The notes: generated by a model not told the origin, from the letters alone. A stretch of DNA of 64,000 bases from Asaia bogorensis (GCF_900465345.1 NZ_UEGO01000010.1:62001-126000); one strand, 5' to 3'. Positions 9,402-19,752 are shown, counted from the first letter of the stretch. Numbers and translations: made by a program.

Positions 9402-11375
9402 ATGGTGGGTCATGCTTCAGCACCGGACCGGGATGGTGAAGAAGGCATGAGTGAGATCGCAGTCAATGCCGCGCTCCCCCCCGGTAGCCATGTACTGGAC
9501 TGGCTGCCACTTCTGGCATGCCACGTCGATCCCGATGGTCGGGTCTCCTATCTCAACAGGAACTGGTTGCAGTTTTCGGGTCTTGATCGGCGTGGTGCGC
9601 CATTTCTGTGGACCGATCTGATTGATGCGTCGGAGCATCCGATACCGTGCCGCTGCCCGGATTCGATGGATTACTGCGTGCAGCGCCGTGTGGACCTGCG
9701 CCATCATGACGGCATCTCGATAGCGACGGACCTTCACTGGCAGCGCCTTGGCATGAATGAAGGGAGTGGCTGGATTCTGTTTGGTCATCCGGAAGCCGAT
9801 TTTCCCTTGCTGAATACTGTTGCGTCCCACCTCGCAAGCCAGGGAAGGACATATGGGCCGCTCGTTTCCGAGCCCGACGCAGGCATCGACGCGAGCCGCC
9901 TTCTGCCATCTGCATCATCGGGACATGACATGGCGGGGCTCTCCATGCCTCTTTTGCCGGAGAACGCCTCGCCGTTGCGGCAGAATAACGAAATCCGGCA
10001 GGCGACAATCAGGGCGCGCGCCGACAAGTCGGCCTCCATCGCGTCAGACGTTCAGGCAGAAAGCACCCATGAGGGGGCCGATTACGACCAGCTTACCGGG
10101 TTGCCCACATGGCGCCAGTTTGAGCACCTTGCGGGTCAGTATCTTGATGACGCAGCCCAAGCCGGTGCAGCCCTGGGCTTTCTTCTGGTCGATATTGATT
10201 ATCTGGGCGATCTTAATGATCTTTACGGGCGCGATATTGGCGATCTTGTTCTGCGGCTCGTTGCTGATCGTCTGACGCTATTGGCCGCCGGGGATGGGCT
10301 GATTACCCGGAGTGGTGATGATGAATTCTCCGTCCTCGTCACAGGTGGAGCGGACGCCCCAACACTGGCGGCGCATGCCCAGGCGCTCCTGAGTTTCGTT
10401 GATCTGCCCGTACGTATCGGAACGCAACAGATCACCTTCGGGCTCAGCATCGGTGCCTCGCTCTACCCTCGCGACGGCGACACGCTTGGGCGGCTTCAGC
10501 ACCACGCCCTGCTGGCGGTCAATGACGTCAAGGCTCGTGGACGCGGCGGATACAGGCTTTTCGATCCATCCATGATCAGGCTTGGCGATGGCGTGACCGC
10601 CCAATCAAACCTGATCCGCGGCATGTTGCGCGATGATCTGATCTACCCGGCCTATCAGGCCAAGGTCAGTCTGACTGACGGGCATATCGTTGGGGCCGAG
10701 GCCCTGATGCGCTGGTACCGTGACGGTGTGGTGGATTGCGGGCCGGAAGCCTTTCCGGAAATCTTCCGCTCCTATGATCTCGCGACACGCGTGTCGGCCA
10801 GGGTGCAGGAGCGTGTGTTCCAGGACATCGCCCTTTGGCGCAGGACGGGCCTTGAGCCACCCCATATCTCGATCAATGTTGCCCCGGTTGAGTTCATGCA
10901 GGATGACTATGCCGAGAAACTGCTTGCCCGTCTGGACAGGTTCGGTCTCTCGGCCCGGCTGATCGAACTCGAACTGACCGAACATGTTCTCTATCAGAAC
11001 AGCGAGCATTATCTGCATCGCGCCCTGACTGTGCTGCGCCGCGCGGGGATGCGCATCACGCTGGATGATTTCGGAACAGGCTATTCCTCGCTCAGCTTTT
11101 TGCGTGATTTCCCGATCTCGTCGATCAAGATTGACCGCAGCTTTGTCCGTCAGATCTGCACAGAGCCTTCGATGGAGGTCATTGTGGAAGCGATCATCCG
11201 CTTCGGCGAGGCCGTCTCGGTCGAGGTTGTGGCCGAGGGGATCGAGACCGTTGACCAGCTGGCTATTCTCCAGCGCATCGGCTGTCCCATCGGGCAGGGA
11301 TATCTGTTTTCCCCGCCCGTGGTATCGAGTGGCTTTGCGCGACTGCTCTCTGAAGGACGCTCGCTGATACCGTGA
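9402..11375 (+). CDS. PAS-GGDEF-EAL cyclic-di-GMP signalling protein
   Basis: The 657-residue cytoplasmic protein has a PAS domain (about 25-130), a linker, a GGDEF domain (about 225-390) and an EAL domain (about 400-645). The EAL part keeps the residues needed for phosphodiesterase activity: EAL at 433-435, the LELTEH and DDFGTGYSS motifs, and VVAEGIET. The GGDEF signature reads SGDDEF (304-309), changing the second glycine to aspartate, so cyclase activity is probably lost. I expect a net c-di-GMP phosphodiesterase. The start at 9402 has GAGGGG five bases upstream; a second ATG at 9447 is possible. Confidence 0.9.
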   Translation: MVGHASAPDRDGEEGMSEIAVNAALPPGSHVLDWLPLLACHVDPDGRVSYLNRNWLQFSGLDRRGAPFLWTDLIDASEHPIPCRCPDSMDYCVQRRVDLRHHDGISIATDLHWQRLGMNEGSGWILFGHPEADFPLLNTVASHLASQGRTYGPLVSEPDAGIDASRLLPSASSGHDMAGLSMPLLPENASPLRQNNEIRQATIRARADKSASIASDVQAESTHEGADYDQLTGLPTWRQFEHLAGQYLDDAAQAGAALGFLLVDIDYLGDLNDLYGRDIGDLVLRLVADRLTLLAAGDGLITRSGDDEFSVLVTGGADAPTLAAHAQALLSFVDLPVRIGTQQITFGLSIGASLYPRDGDTLGRLQHHALLAVNDVKARGRGGYRLFDPSMIRLGDGVTAQSNLIRGMLRDDLIYPAYQAKVSLTDGHIVGAEALMRWYRDGVVDCGPEAFPEIFRSYDLATRVSARVQERVFQDIALWRRTGLEPPHISINVAPVEFMQDDYAEKLLARLDRFGLSARLIELELTEHVLYQNSEHYLHRALTVLRRAGMRITLDDFGTGYSSLSFLRDFPISSIKIDRSFVRQICTEPSMEVIVEAIIRFGEAVSVEVVAEGIETVDQLAILQRIGCPIGQGYLFSPPVVSSGFARLLSEGRSLIP

Positions 11376-11480
11376 CCGCCCTTCGCGACAAAGGGTTCCC
11401 GCGCCTTGTCAGGTAACACACGAGGAAGCAGGGTATAGATTGCCTTTTGTCCGGATACTCGCTAACAATCCGGCCATCAG

Positions 11481-11564
11481 GCGAGAGTGACGGAACGGTA
11501 GACGTAGTCGGCTCAAAATCGACCGCCGCAAGGCATGGGGGTTCGAATCCCCCCTCTCGTACCA
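11481..11564 (+). tRNA. tRNA-Leu (CAA)
   Basis: The 84-base gene folds into a class II cloverleaf: acceptor arms GCGAGAG and CTCTCGT, a long variable arm, the T-arm GGGGGTTCGAATCCCCC and an encoded CCA end. The anticodon loop CTCAAAA gives anticodon CAA, reading UUG codons. Confidence 0.95.
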
Positions 11565-11693
11565 GATTTTTCACCGAAAACAGGCTGAAAACAGGCTATT
11601 GACCGGGCCGTGACTTGCGCCTTGCTGTCCGGGTCCGGCATATCTCGCAAACTTTCTTTCAGTTTGCCTGCCTGCCAGTTTACCGGACCGATC

Positions 11694-12854
11694 ATGCCCC
11701 AACGCCCTGACAGAAAACCCGCCCGCCCTTTTTTCTCATCGGGCCCCTGCGCGAAACGTCCGGGCTGGACGCTGAACGCGCTTGATGGCGCGCTGCTCGG
11801 CCGGTCCCATCGTGCTCCGGAAGGGCGTGCACGGCTCAAGGACGTCATTGATCGCTCGCATAAGGTGCTGGGTGCACCTTCAGACTGGAAGATCGGCATC
11901 GTGCCGGCTTCCGATACCGGTGCTGTGGAAATGATCCTCTGGGCGCTGGCGGGTGACAGGCCGATCGAGGTGCTGTCTTTCGAGAGCTTTTCGGGGCTTT
12001 GGGCGCAGGACCTGCGCGATGTGCTCAAACTCGATGATCTCGTCGTGCATGAAGCCCCTTACGGGGAATTGCCCGACCTGACGCGCATCGACTGGTCGCA
12101 TGACGTGGTGCTGACCTGGAATGGCACAACCTCGGGCGTCTGCCTGCCGGGTAGCGAGGCTGTTCCGGCAGTGCATGAGGGGCTGGTCATCTGCGATGCT
12201 ACCTCGGCGGCGTTTGCGATGGATCTGCCCTGGGATCGGCTGGATGTCGTGACATGGTCGTGGCAGAAGGCCCTTGGTGGTGAGGCCGCGCATGGCATGG
12301 TGGCCCTCAGCCCCCGCGCGGTGGCCCGCCTTGAGGCTGCAACGCCCCGTGCGCTGCCCAAGATCTTTCGCCTGACCAACAGCAAGGGACTGATCGACGC
12401 CATTTTCTCGGGCGATACCATCAATACGCCCTCCATGCTTTGCGTCGAGGATGCCCTCGACAGCCTCAAATGGGCTCAGTCCATCGGCGGGCTGCCAGCG
12501 CTGAAGGCTCGCTCGCGTGCCAATCTCGATATTGTATCCCAATGGGTCGAGCGCACCGACTGGGTGGCCTTCCTGGCAGCTGATCCGGCGCAGCGTTCAA
12601 GCACCTCCATCTGCCTGCGTATTGTTGCGCCCTGGTTTGCCGCACAACCTGTCGAAGCCCAGCACAAGATCGTCAAGGCGCTGACGGGCCTCGTGGCTGA
12701 AGCCGGTGCAGGCTTTGACCTTGCTTCCTATCGCGATGCACCGCCGGGGCTGCGCATTTGGGGGGGCGCCACGATCGACGCCGCCGATATCGAGGCTCTT
12801 CTACCGTGGCTCGACTGGGCCTATGAGACGGTCTGCATGGAATACGCCGCATGA
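11694..12854 (+). CDS. serC: Phosphoserine aminotransferase (Methanosarcina-type)
   Basis: This PLP enzyme converts 3-phosphohydroxypyruvate and glutamate to phosphoserine in serine synthesis. The 386-residue protein starts [19 protein letters not shown], typical of the alphaproteobacterial/archaeal-type SerC. The PLP lysine is Lys192 in WSWQKALGG. The ATG at 11694 is preferred; a longer frame from 11610 reads through the tRNA-proximal spacer without a ribosome-binding site. The stop overlaps the hisZ start. The usual partner serA is not adjacent. Confidence 0.92.
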   Translation: MPQRPDRKPARPFFSSGPCAKRPGWTLNALDGALLGRSHRAPEGRARLKDVIDRSHKVLGAPSDWKIGIVPASDTGAVEMILWALAGDRPIEVLSFESFSGLWAQDLRDVLKLDDLVVHEAPYGELPDLTRIDWSHDVVLTWNGTTSGVCLPGSEAVPAVHEGLVICDATSAAFAMDLPWDRLDVVTWSWQKALGGEAAHGMVALSPRAVARLEAATPRALPKIFRLTNSKGLIDAIFSGDTINTPSMLCVEDALDSLKWAQSIGGLPALKARSRANLDIVSQWVERTDWVAFLAADPAQRSSTSICLRIVAPWFAAQPVEAQHKIVKALTGLVAEAGAGFDLASYRDAPPGLRIWGGATIDAADIEALLPWLDWAYETVCMEYAA

Positions 12855-13996
12855 AAATGACTGACGAGCCTGATACCGCTCTTTTGCCCTCGGGATTTAT
12901 CGACCTTCTTCAGCACGAGGCCGAGGCCGAGGCGCAGGGTATTGAATCCGTAATGGATGTGTTTGCCGCTCATGGCTATGAGCGCGTCAGACCGCCTTTG
13001 CTCGAATTCGAAACATCCCTGCTCCATGGTGCCGGTCAGGCGCTTGAGGAACAGAGCTTTCGCCTGATGGACCCTGAGTCCCGTCGCATGATGGCCCTGC
13101 GCCCTGACATGACGACCCAGATTGCCCGCATTGCGGCCACACGCCTTGCCGGAACGGCGCGCCCGCTGCGTTTGTCCTATGCTGGGGCCTGTATTCTGGT
13201 CGGCACGCCCGGGCGAGAGGGCGAGCGTCAGATCAGCCAGGCCGGGATCGAGTTGATCGGGATCGATTCCGTTGAGGCCGATTGCGAGATCGTGCTGATT
13301 GCCGCCGAGGCGCTCGAACGGCTGGGTATTGCGGATTACTCCTTCGATCTTTCCTGCCCCGCCCTTGTTCAGGCGCTTGTCCAGCTCTCGGGCTATACCG
13401 GCACACGGCGCGCTGCACTCGTTCATGCGCTCGATCGCAAGGATATGGCCGCTGTTGCGGAGCTGGGCGGCCCGGTCGCTGCTGTGCTGACGGCACTGGT
13501 CGAGGCCTGTGGCCCATCCGATGCGGCGCTGGCTATTCTGGAAAAGCTCGAATTGCCGCCCGAGATCAGGGTCCATGCCGAGCGTCTGATGGCTGTGGTA
13601 CGCGCCATTCATGCCCGTGCACCGGGGCTGCGCCTGACCGTCGACCCTGCTGAATTCCGGGGCTGGCAGTATCACACCGGTGTCTGCATGACCGTGTTTG
13701 CCCGGAGCCAGCGCGAAGAGCTGGGCCGTGGCGGGCGTTACCAGGCGCAAGGTGAGGAGCCTGCCTGCGGTCTGACATTCCGCCCGGAGGTCCTGCTGCG
13801 GGCGGCCCGGCCAATCACGCTGCGTCCGCGCGTTTATATCGCACCGGAATCGCAGGATTCCGAGGGAGCGGCACGACTGCGCAGGGAGGGCTATGCCACG
13901 GTCGCCGGTCTCGACAGTGTCGAGGATCTGGCTGCTGAAGCGCGTCGTCTGAACTGCCCCTTTGTTTTCGTCGCTGACGAACTCATCACGCTGTAA
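12851..13996 (+). CDS. hisZ: ATP phosphoribosyltransferase regulatory subunit
   Basis: HisZ is the histidyl-tRNA-synthetase-like regulatory partner of short HisG in the first step of histidine synthesis. The 381-residue protein shows class II synthetase-like motifs ([27 protein letters not shown], and a C-terminal GGRY segment). It lacks the anticodon-binding domain, so it is not HisS. Its ATG overlaps the serC stop (ATGA), and purA starts 12 bases after it. hisG is not in the window. Confidence 0.88.
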   Translation: MKMTDEPDTALLPSGFIDLLQHEAEAEAQGIESVMDVFAAHGYERVRPPLLEFETSLLHGAGQALEEQSFRLMDPESRRMMALRPDMTTQIARIAATRLAGTARPLRLSYAGACILVGTPGREGERQISQAGIELIGIDSVEADCEIVLIAAEALERLGIADYSFDLSCPALVQALVQLSGYTGTRRAALVHALDRKDMAAVAELGGPVAAVLTALVEACGPSDAALAILEKLELPPEIRVHAERLMAVVRAIHARAPGLRLTVDPAEFRGWQYHTGVCMTVFARSQREELGRGGRYQAQGEEPACGLTFRPEVLLRAARPITLRPRVYIAPESQDSEGAARLRREGYATVAGLDSVEDLAAEARRLNCPFVFVADELITL

Positions 13997-14008
13997 AAGG
14001 AAAAGAGC

Positions 14009-15298
14009 ATGTCCAACGTCACCGTCATCGGCACCCAGTGGGGTGACGAAGGCAAGGGAAAGATCGTGGACTGGCTGGCCAGCCGTGCGGATATCGTCGT
14101 CCGCTTCCAGGGCGGTCACAATGCCGGTCATACGCTGGTGGTGGGCGATCAGGTCTATAAGCTCTCCCTGCTGCCTTCCGGCCTCGTGCGCGGCAAGACC
14201 GGTGTGATCGGCAATGGCGTGGTGGTCGATCCTGAGGCGCTGCTTGCTGAAATCGACCGCGTGTCTGCGCAGGGGCTTGTGGTCAATCCCGAGACACTTT
14301 GGGTGGCCGACAACGTGCCGCTCATCCTGCCGCTGCATGTTGCGACCGACCGCGCGCGTGAAGCCGCACGCGGCGATCGCAAGATCGGGACCACGGGGCG
14401 TGGCATCGGACCGGCCTATGAGGACAAGGTGGCCCGTCGTGCCATCCGCCTGTGCGACCTCTCCGAGCCCGAGACGCTGGACTGGAAGCTGGACGAGCTG
14501 CTGCTTCATCACAACACGCTCCTTGCTGGTCTCGGCGCGCCGACTTTCACCAAGCAGGAAATCCTGGATCATCTGGCGAAGCTGGCCCCGCGCGTGCTGC
14601 CCTTCGCCTGTTCGGTCTGGGAGCGTCTGGACGAGGCCCGTCGTGCAGGCCGTCGTATCCTGTTTGAAGGGGCGCAGGCTGTCATGCTCGATGTCGATCA
14701 TGGCACCTATCCCTTCGTGACCAGCTCCAACACGGTTGCAGCAGTCGCAGCCAGTGGCAGCGGTGTCGGCCCTGGCACGGTGGGTTTCGTGCTCGGCATT
14801 GCCAAGGCTTACACCACCCGCGTGGGTGAGGGGCCCTTCCCGTCCGAGCTGTTCGATCAGGTCGGGCAGGATCTTGGCGAACGCGGCCGTGAATTTGGCA
14901 CGGTCACCGGGCGTGCCCGTCGTTGCGGCTGGTTCGATGCTGTGCTGGTACGTCGCGCAGCCCGTGTGGGCGGTGTCAGCGGTATCGCCCTGACCAAGCT
15001 CGACGTTCTGGACGGCTTCGAGGAAGTGAAGATCTGTGTGGGTTACGAGCTTGATGGCAAGGTGATTACCTCCTTCCCGTCCAGCCCTGCCGCTCAGGCA
15101 AGGCTGAAGCCCGTTCTGGAATCCATGCCGGGCTGGCAGGAAACGACCTTCGGGGCGCGTAGCTGGGCCGATCTGCCTGCGGCAGCCATCAAGTATATTC
15201 GCCGTATCGAGGAACTGATCGAGGCACCGGTAACGCTGCTTTCCACCAGCCCCGAGCGTGATGACACCATCCTGATGCGCGATCCTTTCGAGGACTGA
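14009..15298 (+). CDS. purA: Adenylosuccinate synthetase
   Basis: PurA converts IMP, aspartate and GTP to adenylosuccinate, the committed step to AMP. The 429-residue length is standard. The P-loop-like [16 protein letters not shown] segment at the N-terminus, GGHNAGHT at about 38-45 and the C-terminal [11 protein letters not shown]-binding segment are intact. AAAGGAAAAG lies just before the ATG. It is the third gene of a serC-hisZ-purA unit, linking three amino-acid and nucleotide steps. Confidence 0.97.
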   Translation: MSNVTVIGTQWGDEGKGKIVDWLASRADIVVRFQGGHNAGHTLVVGDQVYKLSLLPSGLVRGKTGVIGNGVVVDPEALLAEIDRVSAQGLVVNPETLWVADNVPLILPLHVATDRAREAARGDRKIGTTGRGIGPAYEDKVARRAIRLCDLSEPETLDWKLDELLLHHNTLLAGLGAPTFTKQEILDHLAKLAPRVLPFACSVWERLDEARRAGRRILFEGAQAVMLDVDHGTYPFVTSSNTVAAVAASGSGVGPGTVGFVLGIAKAYTTRVGEGPFPSELFDQVGQDLGERGREFGTVTGRARRCGWFDAVLVRRAARVGGVSGIALTKLDVLDGFEEVKICVGYELDGKVITSFPSSPAAQARLKPVLESMPGWQETTFGARSWADLPAAAIKYIRRIEELIEAPVTLLSTSPERDDTILMRDPFED

Positions 15299-15341
15299 GC
15301 AAGCATAACGCCTCAAGGCCCGCTTTTGATGTCTGGCAAAA

Positions 15342-15378
15342 GGGCAAGGTCTCTCTATCTTGATGGGAGACCTTGCTC
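15342..15378 (+). terminator. Stem-loop after purA
   Basis: Arms GCAAGGTCTC (15344-15353) and GAGACCTTGC (15367-15376) pair perfectly and extend with wobble pairs on both sides. It lies 45 bases after the purA stop. There is no T-run, so termination strength is uncertain; it may instead stabilise the mRNA end. Confidence 0.45.
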
Positions 15379-15567
15379 CCTGCGGGCCCTGACATGAATG
15401 TTCCGAGTAATTGCGCTGCTTCTGCGTGATTACCAAAGGCTGGCCGCCAGCCTCGTTTTCGCCGGGTCGTTCATTCTTAACCTGGTAGATACAGAGACGT
15501 ATCGCAGCACGATCGCGCATGTGTATGCGCTCGATTGCTCTGCTGCGCTCTTCCAGATCGGTCCGCC

Positions 15568-15822
15568 TTACCTGCGCGAGCCTCCTCCATGGTCGAACAT
15601 CGCGATATGAAAACCTCGATACTGGGCGTGGTATCGTGTGCGGCTCTGTATAATATCGACCAGACGCTTCAGCGTCATTTTCATGTCATATCCATTTATT
15701 CGGCTAGGCGGTCGCCAGTCCGTGCCACGCGCTTTGTCAAACAGGTTTGTAATGCGCGAATAGAGGACTCGTAACGCACGGTCATAGTCATAAAAGGTAA
15801 TGATACATATAGGATCTGACAT
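15568..15822 (-). CDS. Possible small hypothetical protein
   Basis: An 84-residue frame beginning MSDPICIITFYDYDRALRV has a plausible protein-like composition with many aromatic and charged residues. There is no ribosome-binding site before the ATG, no recognised family and no operon partner, so it may well be a chance frame. Confidence 0.2.
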   Translation of the reverse strand: MSDPICIITFYDYDRALRVLYSRITNLFDKARGTDWRPPSRINGYDMKMTLKRLVDIIQSRTRYHAQYRGFHIAMFDHGGGSRR

Positions 15823-16057
15823 AAACAATAATTAAACGTTAATATTATATTAAAACATTCCGATATATAGTTACTTATAGTTATTCAATTAGGGAACTGT
15901 TTACATGTTTTTCTAAAACAAATAGGCCTCCCTGCAGGTAGCGCAATCTGACATGCGCGCGGGAAGCCAGAAGAGAAAGCTTCGCCTGAATGGCACTTTC
16001 TCCAGACTGAAATTTCCCGTTGCTGTCAGGACGCGCATAGATTCGAGGAGTGCCACA

Positions 16058-18706
16058 ATGGCAACAATCTTGTCCGGCTGGTGGTCGGCTGTGAATGTCA
16101 GCGGTCAGACTATGTATCAGAGCGGGACAACGTATGTTGGCCAGCCTGCAAGCTTTGCGGCCAACACATCGATCACGGTAATGAGCGGTGCGACTGTTAC
16201 ATCGCTCTCGGGCAGTTCCCTGGCGATCACGGTTCAGACAGGCGGTGCCGTCACGAGTGCCAATCTGGATGGCGGCACGCTCTCAGTCGCCAGTGGAGGC
16301 GTCCTGACCCGGAACAACCTGAGTGGCGTTAGCACCACGCTGAGTTCAGGTGCTCAGTCGATCAATGATACCTATGTCAAAGGCAGTACCGGCGTAACAT
16401 GGAGCTATGCGCTGAACGGCGCGACTGTCTCGGGCGCTACGGTGGGAAGCGGTGGATATCTTCAATTACAGACGGGCGCAGTCGGCACCAATATCTCGGC
16501 TGTCAACGGTGGTTCCGCCTCGCTTGCTGCGGGTACCACAACCGGAATTCAGGCGCTCAATGGTGGTTATATTCAGTCAGGAGTAATGACCTTTTCCGGA
16601 TATCTTGGGAATGGCGACGTCGTCTCGACAGGCGCTGTGCTGAATGGTGTCTGGTCTGCGGTCAATGTAAATGGCAAGACGGTTTACCAGAACGGGACTA
16701 CCACCGTCAGCGATCCTGTTATCCTGAATGGTGCGACGCTTTATGTCGGCAGCGGTGCAGTGGTCTCAGGTTTGACCTGCATTTCAGGAACAATCCCTAC
16801 AATCAGCGTCTATGCAGGCGGTAGTATCACAGACTCACATATCACCCGCACCTACGTGCGTGTTGATAGCGGTGCGACGCTGAGCAACAACCGGCTCGAC
16901 GGGTGTGACGTTACCCTGAGCACGGGAGCACGCTCCACCGATGATACATATTCGTGGTATGGTTTCGCTGTTCAGAGCGTCAAGGTGGCCAGTGGTGCGG
17001 TAGTCACTCATGCAAATGTCACCAGCAACACGACAATCAGCGCCGCAACCGGGGCCACGATCAACGGTCTGCATGTTGCCTCCGGAGGGTCTGCAGTGTT
17101 TGGTTCCGGGGTCAATCTCTCCGGCTACAATGCAGATCCTGGCACTTATCTCGCAACCTATACGTCGATTGGCGGCACTGTCACCGTTCCAGCAACGCCG
17201 GCATCACCAACGGGCACCGTGCTTAATGGGACATGGAGCGCGGTCAATTCAGGTGGTACCACGGTTTATACAAATGGCCTTTCGTCCGTACAGGCCCCGG
17301 CCACTTTAGGAAATGGTGCCATATTGTGGGTGACCAGTGGGGCAGTAGCCACGGGTCTCTCGGGCTACGGCAATTATATCTACGTTCAGAATGGCGGCAC
17401 GTTGGCTAGCTCTTACATAGCTAATGGTGCCGTCTATGTATCTTCTGGCGGCACGACGAAAAGTAATAAATTCAATTCTGACCCTGTAACAATATATTCC
17501 GGTGGAAGTTCGGTCAACGATACCTTCTACAATAGCGGTTATGATAATAATATTGCGCTGATACAGGCTGGCGGGTCGCTTATCAGCGGTCAGGTGGCCT
17601 CTGGCGGTACCATGTCGGCAATGTCGGGATCGGTTGTCAGGGACCCATCAGTAGGGAATGGTGCCTATCTGGTTGTTGACAAAGCCGTAACCGAAATATG
17701 CTTCCTCAAGGGAACGCATATCCTGACTGCTCGTGGGGAGGTACGCGTCGAGGAACTCGAGGTTGGTGAGCCTGTTGCCTGCAAGGTAGAGGGTGAAATC
17801 GTATTCCGCCCGATCATCTGGATTGGCCAGCGGTTCAACCGGCTTGAGCCTTGGCAGCCTGCCGACCTTGCGGGATATCCGGTACGCATTGAGGAAAATG
17901 CCTTCGAGCCGGGTGTGCCATCCCGTGACCTGCTCGTAACACCGGAACACTGTTTCGCTTTTGATGGCAAGATGTTGCCGATCCGTATGCTCGTGAATGG
18001 TACGACCATCCGATATGATCTCTCGATGCAGAGCTACGAGTATTATCATATCGAGCTTTCAGAGCATTCGATCATTCTTGCCGAAAATACGCCTGCCGAA
18101 AGCTATATCGACACGGGCAACAGGCATCTTTTCAACGCAACGCATAACGTCGTCTCGCTGGGGGCACCTCCTGTACAGCCTTACGCGTTGCCGCTTTGTG
18201 TGGAGCGTGACTTTGCGCAGGCTTTGTATGAGCGTTTTGCCCAGGGTGTCGCTGCGCAGGATACGGCCAACCTGACAAGCGAGCCTGATCTGCGTCTTGT
18301 CGATGGTGCTGGTTGTGACATCCGTCCGGTGCGCCGTGACGGTTCGCGATATGTATTCCGGCTTCCTCCCGGTACGGCAGGGGTCCATATTGCGTCCCGC
18401 GCTGCGCGTCCCTGTGACAGCATCGGGCCTTACGTCGATGACCGCCGACGTCTGGGCGTGTTGGTCGGTGCCATTGACGGGTTCTCATGTGAGGGACAAT
18501 TCGTCGTCACTGCGCATCTGACGGGCGAGTGGCTCCCAGGATGGCATTCGGAAGAAGGGGGCGTACGCTGGACAGACGGCTACGGATGGCTACCCCTGGC
18601 TTCTCATGAAAGCATGTCTCCGATCATCTTGAGCATTGAGGTGATTGATACCGCAACCTATCTGAATGAGCCTTCTGAGGCCCAGCAGATTGCCTTGACA
18701 GCCTGA
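16058..18706 (+). CDS. Large repeat protein with C-terminal Hint (hedgehog/intein) domain
   Basis: The 882-residue protein opens with three homologous modules starting at about residues 2, 194 and 388, each beginning with the pattern LNG-WSAVN-GG-TVYQNG and continuing as Gly/Ser/Thr/Val-rich beta-helix-like repeats (VSSGAT, LSSGA types). A Hint_2-type domain follows: the nucleophile Cys548 in ICFLKGTHIL, the block B TPEH with His631, and a HN pair at 696-697. A further beta-rich 150-residue tail ends the protein. The start at 16058 is supported by GAGGAG; a longer frame from 15953 is not needed. There is no signal peptide. Such proteins are frequent in Acetobacteraceae; self-processing and surface roles are inferred, not shown. 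Confidence 0.85.
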   Translation: MATILSGWWSAVNVSGQTMYQSGTTYVGQPASFAANTSITVMSGATVTSLSGSSLAITVQTGGAVTSANLDGGTLSVASGGVLTRNNLSGVSTTLSSGAQSINDTYVKGSTGVTWSYALNGATVSGATVGSGGYLQLQTGAVGTNISAVNGGSASLAAGTTTGIQALNGGYIQSGVMTFSGYLGNGDVVSTGAVLNGVWSAVNVNGKTVYQNGTTTVSDPVILNGATLYVGSGAVVSGLTCISGTIPTISVYAGGSITDSHITRTYVRVDSGATLSNNRLDGCDVTLSTGARSTDDTYSWYGFAVQSVKVASGAVVTHANVTSNTTISAATGATINGLHVASGGSAVFGSGVNLSGYNADPGTYLATYTSIGGTVTVPATPASPTGTVLNGTWSAVNSGGTTVYTNGLSSVQAPATLGNGAILWVTSGAVATGLSGYGNYIYVQNGGTLASSYIANGAVYVSSGGTTKSNKFNSDPVTIYSGGSSVNDTFYNSGYDNNIALIQAGGSLISGQVASGGTMSAMSGSVVRDPSVGNGAYLVVDKAVTEICFLKGTHILTARGEVRVEELEVGEPVACKVEGEIVFRPIIWIGQRFNRLEPWQPADLAGYPVRIEENAFEPGVPSRDLLVTPEHCFAFDGKMLPIRMLVNGTTIRYDLSMQSYEYYHIELSEHSIILAENTPAESYIDTGNRHLFNATHNVVSLGAPPVQPYALPLCVERDFAQALYERFAQGVAAQDTANLTSEPDLRLVDGAGCDIRPVRRDGSRYVFRLPPGTAGVHIASRAARPCDSIGPYVDDRRRLGVLVGAIDGFSCEGQFVVTAHLTGEWLPGWHSEEGGVRWTDGYGWLPLASHESMSPIILSIEVIDTATYLNEPSEAQQIALTA

Positions 18707-18849
18707 CATACAGACTTGTCAGGAGGTGCTCGCCTGTGTCTGTTTGACGGCGTTGCTGTCGACAGGCCAGGCGCGCCGTACAGAACCCGATGTGCCGGAT
18801 CAACGAACGGCATCGGACTTGCCCGGAAAGGCCGGGCAGGGGCGTCTTC

Positions 18850-19647
18850 TCACTGCCGGGTGGGGTCCGTCCGGCGTTTGATTGTGGAAGGTCGCATGCC
18901 GGTCAGGCTTGCAAATGCCTTCGAAAAGGCAGCAAAGCTGTCATAGCCGACGCTCAGGGCTGCACTGGCCACATTCTCTCCCTGGCCAAGTTTCTCATAG
19001 GCATGGGCGATGCGCAGGCGTTGTCGCCAGGCTGAAAAGTGCAGGCCGGTATCCTGTCTGAAGTGACGAACGAAGGAGCGCTCCGACATCGTGGCCAGTC
19101 TGGCCCAGTCGGGCTGTCTGCGCTGGTCCGCAGGATTATCTGTCAGTGCCTGTGCCACGCGCCTGAGCCTTGAATCCTGCGGAAAGGGGAGGGCGCCCGT
19201 GTCTTGGGGCATCGAGAGAAACTCATCCCAGAAGCTTTCTGCAAGTCGTGTCACGGTGGGTGACCACAACGCCCCACGTGCTACGCGGGCAAGTCGCACG
19301 GCCTGGGCATTGAGCAGATCGCTCCCGCGCGACAAAAATGGATACACTGGCAGGGCCTGACATCGCTCAGGATGGACATAGAGGCTCCAGCCCATGACCG
19401 CGCCGTGGGAGCGAGCCTCGTGACTCAGGGATGGCGGAAGCCATAACAGCTGCCCAGGGCCGATCAACCACTGGGCTGCCTGCGTGCGCAGCGCCATGAC
19501 GCCACTCGCAATTCCGAAAATCTGCCCGCGTTCATGGACATGCGGACGGGCCTCACGGCGCTCGCCCTGTCCCATATGGCCCCCGAGAATCCAGGGGGCG
19601 TCATGCGCTGTGACTTCGTGCGGGACCATGCTGCATTTGGCGTCCAT
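18850..19647 (-). CDS. AraC-family transcriptional regulator
   Basis: The product of about 265 residues has an N-terminal cupin-like sensing domain (PHVHERGQIFGIASG, WLIGPGQLLWLPP) and a C-terminal double helix-turn-helix (LATMSERSFVRHFRQDTG and ALSVGYDSFAAFSKAFASLTG). It belongs to the short AraC group with a cupin sensor. The start is uncertain: TTG 19686, ATG 19647 and ATG 19629 all lack a clear ribosome-binding site. It is divergent from the dehydrogenase gene at 19753, which it probably controls from the roughly 100-base spacer. Confidence 0.88.
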   Translation of the reverse strand: MDAKCSMVPHEVTAHDAPWILGGHMGQGERREARPHVHERGQIFGIASGVMALRTQAAQWLIGPGQLLWLPPSLSHEARSHGAVMGWSLYVHPERCQALPVYPFLSRGSDLLNAQAVRLARVARGALWSPTVTRLAESFWDEFLSMPQDTGALPFPQDSRLRRVAQALTDNPADQRRQPDWARLATMSERSFVRHFRQDTGLHFSAWRQRLRIAHAYEKLGQGENVASAALSVGYDSFAAFSKAFASLTGMRPSTIKRRTDPTRQ

Positions 19648-19752
19648 GCACTGATTTATGGCGCACAGGCGCAGGAACGCCAGCAAATAAGCCGCTAGGC
19701 TCAGCTTATTCGCCTTTGGGTGTCATGAGGTGATCATTCGGGAGACACGCCT

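Larger units (their letters stand above)
15299..16057. other. Long intergenic region before the Hint-domain gene
   Basis: Apart from the purA stem-loop and one weak small frame on the minus strand, I see no gene here. The part from about 15780 to 15920 is very AT-rich (runs such as ATATTATATTAAAA) and contains a CGTTAA box at 15838-15843, the same hexamer found before the fimbrial operon. It is probably the promoter and leader of the Hint-domain gene. Confidence 0.5.

Noticed and set aside
12821-15520. Open frame of 899 codons on the minus strand opposite serC end, hisZ and purA
   Set aside because: It lies exactly antisense to two complete, recognisable enzymes and has no family resemblance or ribosome-binding site; high-GC third codon positions keep the reverse frame open.
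15398-15610. 70-codon plus-strand frame after purA with a hydrophobic stretch
   Set aside because: No ribosome-binding site, no family, and it overlaps other chance frames in the same gap.
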